Below are positions 23,463 to 31,632 of a DNA stretch of 64,000 bases, in pieces. The position numbers and the translations under genes were made by a program. The DNA is from Lachnospiraceae bacterium MD308 (GTDB lineage: Bacteria > Bacillota > Clostridia > Lachnospirales > Lachnospiraceae). The stretch spans positions 1 through 64,000 of the forward strand of contig VIQU02000015.1 of NCBI GenBank assembly GCA_010206225.2, given 5' to 3'. The notes beneath the pieces were generated by a model. It saw only the letters and a list, made by a program, of their open reading frames with translations, did no database searches and was not told where the DNA came from. Position 1 is the first letter of the stretch. Every line of letters begins with the position of its first letter.

Positions 23463-24410
23463 ATGAGCAGCAAAATTACAATCATTGGAGCAGGAAGCGT
23501 AGGAGCTACAATTGCCTACACATTGTCCGGACAGGATATCGCATCAGAGCTTGTGCTCATCGATATCAACAAGGCAAAGGTAGAAGGAGAGGTAATGGAC
23601 ATCGAGCAGGGTACCTGCTTTAGAGATCCGATTTCTATCAAGGCAGGAGAATATGAAGACGCAAAAGACTCTGACATCGTAATTATTACATCCGGTATCG
23701 CACGTAAGCCGGGACAGACAAGAATTGAGCTTACGCAGACGAATGTAAATATCTTAAAGGAAATCACCCCAGAGATTGTAAAGGCAGCTCCGAATGCCCT
23801 TTACATCATCGTAAGCAATCCAGTAGACATAATGACATACGTATTTACAAAGATTTCAGGACTTCCAGAGAATCAGATCATCGGTTCCGGTACGATTCTT
23901 GATTCTGCGCGCCTTCGCTGCGGACTTTCTGATCACTTCAAAGTTGCGCAGAGAAATATTCATGCGTATGTATACGGCGAGCACGGGGATACATCATTTA
24001 TCCCATGGTCGGCGGCGCGTATCGCGGGCGTTAATGTAGACGATTACTATGAGATGGCAGAGCACTTTGGAAAGCATTTTGAAAAGCTTGACAAGGAAGA
24101 GATGCTTACTTATGTTCAGAAGTCAGGCGGACAGATCATTTCCAATAAGGGCGCAACCTTCTATGCGGTAACAAGAGGCGTGTGCAAATTATGTGGCTTC
24201 CTCTTATCAGCATCTGAGTCAGTTACGACTGTATCTTCTATGATGCACGGCGAGTACGGCATTGAGGACGTCTGCTTAAGTACCCTGACTTTAGTAGGTC
24301 CGAATGGAATTCAGGGCAAGCTTTCCATGAAGCTTACAGATGAAGAAGTCGCCCTTCTTAAGAAGAGCGCGGACGCTCTGAAAGATGTGATTGCTCAGAT
24401 CGAACTGTAA
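23463..24410 (+). CDS. L-lactate/malate dehydrogenase family protein (probably malate dehydrogenase)
   Basis: The 315-residue protein has the NAD site IIGAGSVGATIAY, D147/R150 (GTILDSARLR) and catalytic H174 (YGEHGDTSF), all as in the LDH-like family. Overall similarity would earn the name L-lactate dehydrogenase. However, the substrate-specificity residue just before KPG (classical position 102, Gln in lactate dehydrogenases) is Arg81 (GIARKPGQTR), which in this fold selects oxaloacetate. With fumarase and fumarate reductase downstream, malate dehydrogenase makes better sense. NAD(H) dependence agrees with the Rex-like sites in front. Confidence 0.85.
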   Translation: MSSKITIIGAGSVGATIAYTLSGQDIASELVLIDINKAKVEGEVMDIEQGTCFRDPISIKAGEYEDAKDSDIVIITSGIARKPGQTRIELTQTNVNILKEITPEIVKAAPNALYIIVSNPVDIMTYVFTKISGLPENQIIGSGTILDSARLRCGLSDHFKVAQRNIHAYVYGEHGDTSFIPWSAARIAGVNVDDYYEMAEHFGKHFEKLDKEEMLTYVQKSGGQIISNKGATFYAVTRGVCKLCGFLLSASESVTTVSSMMHGEYGIEDVCLSTLTLVGPNGIQGKLSMKLTDEEVALLKKSADALKDVIAQIEL

Positions 24411-24455
24411 TCAGTAAGATTATTCTAAAAATATAGGAAAGGAAAACGTGAAACT

Positions 24456-25247
24456 ATGAAGTACAGCTATTATCCGGGATGCACTTTGCGGACGAAGGCG
24501 AAAGATCTGGACGACTATGCCAGAGCCAGTGCGAGAGTCTTAGGGTTCGAACTGGAAGAAGTCGAAGACTGGCAGTGCTGCGGCGGCGTATACCCACTCG
24601 GTACGGATGAGATCGCGACAAAGCTTTCGTCTGTACGCGCGCTGAATGCGGCGAAGAAAAAGAATCAGGAGCTGGTAACGATCTGCTCTGCCTGTCATCA
24701 TGTTATCAAGCGCGTGAACGATGATATGAAAAACGTAGAAGATATCTGCACCAGAGCGAACAATTATATGGAGCTTGATACGCCTTACAAGGGCGAGACG
24801 AAGGTTCTTCACTATCTGGAAGTGCTCCGCGACAGAGTGGGATTTGACGAACTGAAAAAGAAAGTGGTGAATCCGCTTAAGGGGAAGAAGATCGGCGCAT
24901 ATTACGGATGTCTTCTTCTTCGTCCGGGAAAACTCCTTGAGTTTGATAATCCGGAGAATCCAAAGATCATGGAAGACTTTATTCGCGCCATCGGCGCAGA
25001 GCCGGTGATTTATCCGTACCGCAACGAGTGCTGCGGCGGGTACATATCTTTGAAGGAAAAGGACATGGCAAAATCAATGTGCGACAAGATCACAGAGAGC
25101 GCAGAAGGCTTTGGGGCAGACATGCTCATCACGGCCTGTCCTCTGTGTATGTATAATCTGAACAAGAGCAGTGCAAGGGAAATTCCTGTATATTACTTTA
25201 CAGAGCTTCTTGCCGAGGCTTTGGGAGTTAAGGAGGTGCAGGCATAA
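24456..25247 (+). CDS. hdrB: Heterodisulfide reductase subunit B (HdrB)
   Basis: The 263-residue protein has two intact CCG motifs: C9-C41C42-C77-C80 (YPGCTL ... WQCCGG ... CSACHH) and YYGC ... NECCGG ... ACPLC. Each holds a non-cubane [4Fe-4S] cluster that splits disulfides or passes electrons in pairs. In methanogens HdrB reduces CoM-S-S-CoB, which a gut Firmicute lacks. Here the acceptor is unknown; fumarate via FrdAB is proposed from context. It begins an unbroken run hdrB-hdrC-hdrA-flxD-flxC-flxB-flxA, starting 45 bases after the dehydrogenase gene. Confidence 0.9.
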   Translation: MKYSYYPGCTLRTKAKDLDDYARASARVLGFELEEVEDWQCCGGVYPLGTDEIATKLSSVRALNAAKKKNQELVTICSACHHVIKRVNDDMKNVEDICTRANNYMELDTPYKGETKVLHYLEVLRDRVGFDELKKKVVNPLKGKKIGAYYGCLLLRPGKLLEFDNPENPKIMEDFIRAIGAEPVIYPYRNECCGGYISLKEKDMAKSMCDKITESAEGFGADMLITACPLCMYNLNKSSAREIPVYYFTELLAEALGVKEVQA

Positions 25248-25636
25248 TGAGTTCTAAGAAGAAACAGGCGGAACTGATCGAGGAGATCAGCGGCGTGAAC
25301 CCGTTAAAATGTATGAAGTGCGGAAAATGCTCTGCATCCTGCCCATCCTATAATGAGATGGACATCAAGCCTCACCAGTTTGTATCCTATGTGATTAATG
25401 AAGATGTGGAGAGTCTTGTAAACTCAGAGTCTCTCTGGAAATGTCTTTCCTGCTTCGCATGCGTGGAGAGGTGTCCGAGAGACGTGAAACCAGGAAAACT
25501 TATTGACGCTGCAAGGCAGATGGTAGTGCGCCAAAGGAATAATACCTATCTGTCGCCGGATGAAGTTCCGGAATTACTCGACCCGGAAATCCCGCAGCAG
25601 CTTTTAGTCAGTGCATATAGAAGATACAGGAGGTGA
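25247..25636 (+). CDS. hdrC: Heterodisulfide reductase subunit C (HdrC)
   Basis: The start overlaps the hdrB stop (TAATG). The 129-residue protein carries two [4Fe-4S] motifs (CMKCGKCSASCP and CLSCFACVERCP) and is the ferredoxin-like wire between HdrA and HdrB. Length and spacing are normal for HdrC. Confidence 0.9.
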   Translation: MSSKKKQAELIEEISGVNPLKCMKCGKCSASCPSYNEMDIKPHQFVSYVINEDVESLVNSESLWKCLSCFACVERCPRDVKPGKLIDAARQMVVRQRNNTYLSPDEVPELLDPEIPQQLLVSAYRRYRR

Positions 25637-25643
25637 CACAAGC

Positions 25644-27632
25644 GTGCAGAGGATTGGAGTATTTGTCTGCCATTGCGGAAGTAATATCGCGGCGACGGTA
25701 GACGTATCAAAAGTGGCAGAGATGGCGCTGATGGAGCCGGGAGTAGTCCATGCGGAAGATTACCAGTATATGTGTTCTGAAGCAGGACAGGCAAAGATCG
25801 CTGACGCCATTCATGAAAAAAAATTAACAGGTATTGTTGTATGTTCCTGCTCTCCGCGTATGCATGAGGCTACATTCAGGAAAGCGGCAGAGCGTGCGGG
25901 CCTGAATCCATATATGGTAGAGATTGCCAATATCCGTGAGCATTGTTCATGGATTCATAAGGATATGGAAGAGGCGACAAAGAAGGCCGTCATCCTGATG
26001 AGAGCGGCAGTTGCCAAAGTAAACTTAAACACACCCCTTCAGCCCGGTGAGAGCCGCGTAACAAAAAGGGCGCTCATTATCGGAGGCGGTATTGCAGGTA
26101 TTCAGACAGCCCTTGATATTGCAGATGCAGGCTATGAGGTGGATATCGTGGAGAAGACGCCGAGTATCGGCGGAAGGATGTCACAGCTTGACAAGACTTT
26201 CCCGACATTGGACTGTTCTGCGTGTATCCTGACACCAAAGATGGTGGAAGCCTCCGCTCATGAGAAGATCAAGATCTATACATACAGTGAAGTAGAGAAT
26301 GTAAGCGGATTTGTAGGCGACTTTACGGTGGATATCCGTAAAAAGGCAAGAAGCGTTGACATGGACAAATGTACAGGCTGCGGCGTCTGTCAGGAGAAAT
26401 GTCCTTCTAAAAAAGCGCCGAGTGAGTTTAACAGAGGCTTAAATAACCGGAGCGCCATCTACACTCCGTTTGCGCAGGCGATCCCGAATGTTCCTGTCAT
26501 TGACAGAGAGGCATGTATCAAGTTTAAGACGGGAAAATGCGGAATCTGCTCTAAGGTATGTCAGGCGGGAGCCATTGACTACGAGCAGAAAGACGAGATC
26601 ATTACAGAAAAGTACGGCGCTATCGTCGTTGCAACCGGTTTTGATACCATTAACCTTGATAAGTATGATGAATACGCATACAGCCAGAGTAAGGATGTTA
26701 TCACGTCTTTAGAGCTTGAGCGTGTGATGAATGCGGCAGGACCGACTCACGGACATTTAGAGCGCCTTTCCGACGGCAAGGCTCCGAAGGAGATGGTATT
26801 TATCCAGTGCGTAGGAAGCCGCTGCTCCGACGACAGAGGGAAGCCTTACTGTTCCAAGATCTGCTGTATGTACACAGCAAAGCATGCAATGCTCATCCGC
26901 GATAAATATCCGGATGTGAACGTAACCGTATTTTACATTGATGTGCGTACGCCGGGTAAGAACTTTGACGAGTTCTACAGAAGAGCCGTAGAGCAGTACG
27001 GAGTCAATTATATTAAAGGTCAGGTTGGAAAAGTCATCCCGCAGCCAAACGGCAAGCTTTTAGTACAGGGCTCAGACCTTCTCGACAACCGTCAGATTTT
27101 AAAAGAGGCGGATATGGTTGTCCTTGCTACGGCGATCGAGCCGAATCCGGATGTAAGAAAGATCGCGACGATGCTGACTGCAAGTATCGATACGAACAAC
27201 TTCTTAACTGAGGCTCACGCAAAGCTTCGTCCGGTAGAGTCGCCGACGGCAGGTATCTTCCTTTCCGGCGTATGTCAGGGACCAAAGGATATTCCTGAGA
27301 CTGTTGCGCAGGCAGGCGCGGCGGCAGTTAAGGCAATCGGACTCCTTGCAAAGGATAAGCTTATGACGAATCCGTGTACCGCTCATTCCGATGAGCTTCT
27401 CTGTAATGGATGTTCAACCTGTGAGAATGTATGTCCTTACGGGGCGATTACATATGAGGATAAAGAGGTTAATGATCACGGTATTCGTGAGGTTCGCCGT
27501 CTTGCAGTTGTTAACAGTGCGCTTTGTCAGGGCTGCGGCGCCTGTACAGTAGCGTGTCCGTCAGGAGCTATGGACCTTCAAGGGTTCTCGAACAGACAGA
27601 TCATAGCGGAGGTGGATGCAATATGTCGATAG
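25644..27632 (+). CDS. hdrA: Heterodisulfide reductase subunit A (HdrA), flavin bifurcation subunit
   Basis: GTG 25644 follows ACAGGAGGTGACACAAGC; the track's upstream start lies inside hdrC. The 662-residue protein has the N-terminal cysteine domain (VFVCHCG, VVCSCSPRMHEATFRKA), the FAD site IIGGGIAGIQTALDIADAG (about 146-164), an internal ferredoxin insert (CTGCGVCQEKCP, CGICSKVC), and a C-terminal two-cluster ferredoxin (CNGCSTCENVCPYGA, CQGCGACTVACPSGA). HdrA holds the FAD that splits electron pairs to ferredoxin and to the Hdr/CCG branch. It overlaps flxD by ten bases. Confidence 0.92.
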   Translation: MQRIGVFVCHCGSNIAATVDVSKVAEMALMEPGVVHAEDYQYMCSEAGQAKIADAIHEKKLTGIVVCSCSPRMHEATFRKAAERAGLNPYMVEIANIREHCSWIHKDMEEATKKAVILMRAAVAKVNLNTPLQPGESRVTKRALIIGGGIAGIQTALDIADAGYEVDIVEKTPSIGGRMSQLDKTFPTLDCSACILTPKMVEASAHEKIKIYTYSEVENVSGFVGDFTVDIRKKARSVDMDKCTGCGVCQEKCPSKKAPSEFNRGLNNRSAIYTPFAQAIPNVPVIDREACIKFKTGKCGICSKVCQAGAIDYEQKDEIITEKYGAIVVATGFDTINLDKYDEYAYSQSKDVITSLELERVMNAAGPTHGHLERLSDGKAPKEMVFIQCVGSRCSDDRGKPYCSKICCMYTAKHAMLIRDKYPDVNVTVFYIDVRTPGKNFDEFYRRAVEQYGVNYIKGQVGKVIPQPNGKLLVQGSDLLDNRQILKEADMVVLATAIEPNPDVRKIATMLTASIDTNNFLTEAHAKLRPVESPTAGIFLSGVCQGPKDIPETVAQAGAAAVKAIGLLAKDKLMTNPCTAHSDELLCNGCSTCENVCPYGAITYEDKEVNDHGIREVRRLAVVNSALCQGCGACTVACPSGAMDLQGFSNRQIIAEVDAICR

Positions 27633-28063
27633 AAAAGAAAGAATTCAGACCGAAAATTGTGGCGTTCTGCTGTAACTGGTGCAGTTATGCAGGAGCTGAC
27701 CTTGCAGGCAGCAGCCGTCTTGGTTATCCGGCAGATGTAAAGATCATTCGTGTTCCCTGTTCCTGCCGGGTAAACCCGATGTTTATCTTAAGGGCATTTG
27801 AAAAGGGCGCAGACGGAGTGATCATGTGCGGCTGCCATCCGGGAGACTGCCATTACAGCACAGGTAACTTCTACGCAAGAAGACGTATGACGCTTCTGTT
27901 CTCCATGTTAGATTATATCGGCGTGGAAAACGGACGTACACGGGTAGAGTGGGTATCTGCCGCAGAGGGCGTAAAGTTCTCTGACACCATGAACAGCTTC
28001 GTGGAGAAGATATACTCACTTGGTGAAAATGTAAGATTGGGGGATTTAAGATGCAGGAATTAA
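27623..28063 (+). CDS. FlxD/MvhD-like [2Fe-2S] electron transfer subunit
   Basis: ATG 27623 (MSIEKKEFRPKIVAFCCNWCSYAGADLAG) begins inside the end of hdrA and follows GCGGAGGTGGATGC. The 146-residue MvhD-family protein carries conserved cysteines in CCNWCSYAG, VPCSCRVNP, and MCGCHPGDCHY, which bind a [2Fe-2S] cluster. In known complexes it bridges an electron-donating module (hydrogenase or Flx) to HdrA. With flxCBA downstream, FlxD is the fitting name. Confidence 0.9.
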   Translation: MSIEKKEFRPKIVAFCCNWCSYAGADLAGSSRLGYPADVKIIRVPCSCRVNPMFILRAFEKGADGVIMCGCHPGDCHYSTGNFYARRRMTLLFSMLDYIGVENGRTRVEWVSAAEGVKFSDTMNSFVEKIYSLGENVRLGDLRCRN

Positions 28064-29025
28064 TTAATCGTGCGAAGGAACTGCTGGATGACGGAACAGT
28101 AGCGCGAGTTCTCGGCTGGAGAGCCGGAGACCTGCCTTACAATCCGGAGCCGGCTTACTTTGAGAATGCGGAATCGTTGAAGGATTTTGTCTACAACGGA
28201 TTCTGCGGAGCAAATCTAAGTAAATACATGATTGAGGCGTCAAAGTTAGAAGGAAAGACTTTAGTATGCTTAAAGCCATGTGATACATACAGCTTTAACC
28301 AGCTCATAAAAGAGCACCGGGTAGACCGGGAGAAAGCATACGTCATCGGCGTAGGCTGCAAGGGAAAGCTTGATATTGAAAAGATCAGAGCACAGGGGAT
28401 CAAAGGGATCGAGAGCATCGAAGGCGCTGAGATTACCGATGAGGCCGAGACTCTGAAAATCCAGACCATTTACGGGGAGAAGACCTGCGCTTACTCTGAC
28501 GCTATGCTTGAGAGATGCCATGTGTGCAAGGGAAAAGAGCATAAGATCTATGACGAGCAGATTGGCGAATCTAAGGAGACAAAGGACGGAGAGCGTTTTG
28601 ACGAGGTTTCTAGGATAGAGGCTATGGCGCCGGCGGAGAAATTCGCATTTTTTAAGAAGGAGCTTAGCAAATGTATCCGCTGCAATGCCTGCAGAAATGT
28701 CTGTCCTGCATGCAGCTGCCGCAAATGTGTCTTTGACAGCAACAAGTTTGACAGCTCCCAGAAGGCGAATGTGGATTCCTTCGAGGAGAAGATGTTCCAT
28801 ATTATCCGAGCTTTCCACGTAGCAGGAAGATGTACGGACTGCGGCGAGTGCAGCCGCGTGTGCCCGCAGGGAATCCCGCTTCATTTGTTCAACCGGAAGT
28901 TTATCAAGGATATTGACGAGCTGTACGGCGAGTATCAGGCGGGAGACGACACCGATTCAAAAGCACCGCTCACAAACTATACGTTTGAGGATGCGGAACC
29001 AAGTATAGTAGGAAAGAGGGGATAA
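28051..29025 (+). CDS. FlxC-like 4Fe-4S dicluster protein
   Basis: The start overlaps flxD by 13 bases after GGGGGATTTAAG. The 324-residue protein has an N-terminal domain resembling F420-hydrogenase or formate-dehydrogenase beta subunits (LVCLKPCDTYSFNQL, YVIGVGCKGKLD), a CHVCKGKEH site, and ferredoxin motifs CIRCNACRNVCPACSCRKC and CTDCGECSRVCPQGIPL. It would bind several clusters. In FlxABCD-HdrABC systems of anaerobes, FlxB and FlxC relay electrons from the FlxA flavin to FlxD. Which of the two paralogues is B or C is my assignment from gene order. Confidence 0.75.
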   Translation: MQELINRAKELLDDGTVARVLGWRAGDLPYNPEPAYFENAESLKDFVYNGFCGANLSKYMIEASKLEGKTLVCLKPCDTYSFNQLIKEHRVDREKAYVIGVGCKGKLDIEKIRAQGIKGIESIEGAEITDEAETLKIQTIYGEKTCAYSDAMLERCHVCKGKEHKIYDEQIGESKETKDGERFDEVSRIEAMAPAEKFAFFKKELSKCIRCNACRNVCPACSCRKCVFDSNKFDSSQKANVDSFEEKMFHIIRAFHVAGRCTDCGECSRVCPQGIPLHLFNRKFIKDIDELYGEYQAGDDTDSKAPLTNYTFEDAEPSIVGKRG

Positions 29026-29028
29026 TGT

Positions 29029-30060
29029 ATGTATAAGATCGCAAAAGAAAATCTTTCCGCATTATTCCGGTTAATCGCGGATAGTCAGGAATTGTACCTC
29101 CCGGTAAAGACAGCCGGACAGGTAAACTTTGCCGCATGGAGCGAGGAGGCAGAAGTCGCTCTTGATACGCTCAAATCCGTAAAATCTCCGAAGGATGCAT
29201 TCTTTCCGCAGAGTGAGGGTCTGTACACGGTAAGACGGGAAGGCAGAAAGATGAAGGTAGAGCCAGAGAGCCTTAAGGAGCAGGATTTTGTAGTGTTCGG
29301 CATGAAGGCCTGCGATGTGAAGGGCTTGGAGGTACTGGATAATGTATTTTTATCTGATCCGGTTGATACTTTCTATGCGGCAAGAAGAGAGCATGGAACT
29401 ATCGTTGCTCTTGCTTGCCATGAGCCGGAGGAATCCTGCTTCTGCAAGGTGTTCGGAGTAGACGCGGCAAATCCGGCGGCAGACGTTGCAGCCTGGATGA
29501 TCGAGGATGAGCTTCACTGGAAAGCTCTGACTGAAAAGGGCGAGGCTCTGACTGAGAAGGTGAAAGAGCTTCTTTCAGACGGAGACGAGGCGGCTGTAGA
29601 GACAGAGAAGCAGTCAATCCATAATATCATAGAAAAACTGCCATATATGAACCTTTCTTTAGACGGATGGAATGGCGGCGCCCTTTCGGAAAAATTTGAC
29701 GACAAGCTCTGGGAAGAGTTATATAAGCCATGTCTGGCCTGCGGTACGTGTACTTTCGTGTGCCCGACCTGCCAGTGCTATGACATCAAAGATTATGATA
29801 CAGGAAACAGCGTATCCCGTTACCGTTGCTGGGATTCCTGTATGTATTCAGACTTTACGATGATGGCCCACGGCAACAACCGTACGAGCCAGATGCAGAG
29901 ATTCCGCCAGAGATTCATGCACAAGCTGGTGTATTATCCGGCAAACAATGACGGCATGTACTCCTGCGTAGGGTGCGGCCGCTGTGTGGAAAAATGTCCG
30001 GCATCCCTTAATATCGTAAAGGTTATCAAAGCATTTCAGAAACAGGGAGGTGAAAAATAA
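29029..30060 (+). CDS. FlxB-like 4Fe-4S protein (sulfhydrogenase/sulfite reductase A-type)
   Basis: The 343-residue protein resembles sulfhydrogenase beta and anaerobic sulfite reductase subunit A. It begins with a globular domain including VFGMKACDVKGLEVLDNVF and ALACHEPEESCFC. The ferredoxin pair follows: CLACGTCTFVCPTCQCYD and CVGCGRCVEKCPASLNI. It passes electrons between the NADH-flavin subunit FlxA and the FlxCD side. The stop overlaps the flxA start (TAATG). No membrane segment is present. Confidence 0.8.
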   Translation: MYKIAKENLSALFRLIADSQELYLPVKTAGQVNFAAWSEEAEVALDTLKSVKSPKDAFFPQSEGLYTVRREGRKMKVEPESLKEQDFVVFGMKACDVKGLEVLDNVFLSDPVDTFYAARREHGTIVALACHEPEESCFCKVFGVDAANPAADVAAWMIEDELHWKALTEKGEALTEKVKELLSDGDEAAVETEKQSIHNIIEKLPYMNLSLDGWNGGALSEKFDDKLWEELYKPCLACGTCTFVCPTCQCYDIKDYDTGNSVSRYRCWDSCMYSDFTMMAHGNNRTSQMQRFRQRFMHKLVYYPANNDGMYSCVGCGRCVEKCPASLNIVKVIKAFQKQGGEK

Positions 30061-30914
30061 TGAGTGAATGTACCTGTCATAAAAATTATACATTAGATAC
30101 TCTGATTCCGCAGGTTGGCGTGATCACCGATATCCGCCAGGAGACGCCGGATGTTAAAACCTTCCGCGTCAATGCGCCGGAAGGAGGAAAGCTTTTTGAG
30201 CATATGCCCGGGCAGTGCGCTATGGTATGCGTGCCGGGCGTCAGCGAAGGTATGTTTTCCATTACTTCTTCGCCTACTAATAAAGAGTATCAGGAATTTA
30301 GTATTAAAAAGTGCGGAGTTCTTACTGACTATCTTCACAGCCTTGAGGTGGGCGATGAGATCACGGTAAGGGGACCATATGGCAATTCCTTCCCGGTAGA
30401 GACAGAGCTTAAGGGAAAGAATCTTTTGTTCATCGCCGGAGGTATCGGTCTTGCGCCTTTGCGTTCCGTAATAAACTACGTGATCGACAACAGAGCAAAC
30501 TATGGAACGGTTGATATTGTCTATGGCTCCCGTTCTGCAGATGATCTGGTTCAGCTTAAGGAGATTCAGGATGTATGGATGAAGACAGAGGGGATCAATG
30601 TCCATCTGACCATTGACAGAGAGCAGGAAGGCTGGGACGGCCACGTAGGATTTGTCCCGAATTATGTAAAGGAGCTTGGCTTTGATACAGATAAGACAGC
30701 GCTTGTATGCGGTCCTCCGATCATGATCAAGTTCGTGCTGGCGGGTCTTAAGGAACTTGGATTCACGACAGAGCAGGTGTATACTACATTAGAGCTTCGT
30801 ATGAAGTGCGGTATCGGAAAATGCGGACGCTGCAATATCGGTTCCAAGTACGTGTGCAAAGATGGACCAGTGTTCCGCTTTGATGAGATCGATGAGCTTC
30901 CGAATGAGTATTAG
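30060..30914 (+). CDS. FlxA-like FAD/NAD(P)H-binding subunit
   Basis: The 284-residue protein is of the ferredoxin-NAD(P)+ reductase fold used by sulfhydrogenase gamma, AsrB and PyrK. It has the FAD motif GMFSITSSP (R of RxYS replaced), the NAD motif IAGGIGLAPLRSVI, ALVCGPPIMIKFV, and a C-terminal [2Fe-2S] loop CGIGKCGRCNIGSKYVCKDGPVF. It would oxidise NADH and hand electrons to FlxB. It is the entry point of the complex and lies directly before frdB. Confidence 0.85.
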   Translation: MSECTCHKNYTLDTLIPQVGVITDIRQETPDVKTFRVNAPEGGKLFEHMPGQCAMVCVPGVSEGMFSITSSPTNKEYQEFSIKKCGVLTDYLHSLEVGDEITVRGPYGNSFPVETELKGKNLLFIAGGIGLAPLRSVINYVIDNRANYGTVDIVYGSRSADDLVQLKEIQDVWMKTEGINVHLTIDREQEGWDGHVGFVPNYVKELGFDTDKTALVCGPPIMIKFVLAGLKELGFTTEQVYTTLELRMKCGIGKCGRCNIGSKYVCKDGPVFRFDEIDELPNEY

Positions 30915-30943
30915 TCAAAAATAACGAAAGGATACAAAATAGC

Positions 30944-31618
30944 ATGGAAAATATGGTAAATGTATATTTTAGCGGTAAGAGATACAGCGTTCCGGCAGAC
31001 CTTACGATCATGACCGCCATGGAGTACGCTGGCTATACATGGAAAAGAGGCTGCGGCTGCCGTCACGGTTTCTGCGGAGCCTGTGCAACCGTATACAGAA
31101 TTAAAGGGAAGAACGAGTTAAAAACCTGCCTTGCATGCCAGACTCAGGTAGAAGAGGGCATGTATGTGGCAAGCATTCCGTTTTTCCCGACAGACAAGAG
31201 AACTTACGATATCAAAGATATCAAGCCGACACAGCAGATTATGATGGAGCTTTATCCAGAGATCTATAGCTGTATCGGATGTAATGCCTGTACAAATGCC
31301 TGTACGCAGGATCTGAATGTTATGCAGTATATCGCGTATGCCCAGAGAGGTGAGTTTGAGAAATGCGCGGAGGAGTCCTTTGACTGCATCGGCTGCGGCT
31401 GCTGTACGGTAAGATGTCCGGCCGGTATTTCCCATCCGCACGTAGGTGTTCTGGCAAGAAGACTGACCGGAAAGTATATCGCGCCAGAGACAGAGCATCT
31501 TACGAACCGCGTAGACGAGATCAATAAGGGCGAGTATGACGGATTGATCGAGCAGATTATGCAAAAACCGATCACCGAGATGCAGGAACTTTACAATACA
31601 AGAGAGATTGAGAAATAA
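30944..31618 (+). CDS. Fumarate reductase/succinate dehydrogenase-type iron-sulfur subunit (FrdB-like)
   Basis: The 224-residue protein has an N-terminal [2Fe-2S] domain (GCGCRHGFCGAC ... CLACQ, about 37-65), then CIGCNACTNACTQDL and CIGCGCCTVRCPAGISHP. In typical SdhB/FrdB the last cluster is [3Fe-4S]; here both C-terminal motifs look like [4Fe-4S] sites, more like thiol-fumarate reductase B without its CCG half. The HdrB encoded upstream could supply the missing CCG domain. It is separated by 29 bases from flxA, with a GAAAGGATAC site. Confidence 0.82.
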   Translation: MENMVNVYFSGKRYSVPADLTIMTAMEYAGYTWKRGCGCRHGFCGACATVYRIKGKNELKTCLACQTQVEEGMYVASIPFFPTDKRTYDIKDIKPTQQIMMELYPEIYSCIGCNACTNACTQDLNVMQYIAYAQRGEFEKCAEESFDCIGCGCCTVRCPAGISHPHVGVLARRLTGKYIAPETEHLTNRVDEINKGEYDGLIEQIMQKPITEMQELYNTREIEK

Positions 31619-31632
31619 GGGAGGGCGTAATT

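Noticed and set aside
28270-28884. 204-aa antisense ORF across flxC
   Set aside because: Shadow of a real gene with codon bias on the other strand; no start signal.
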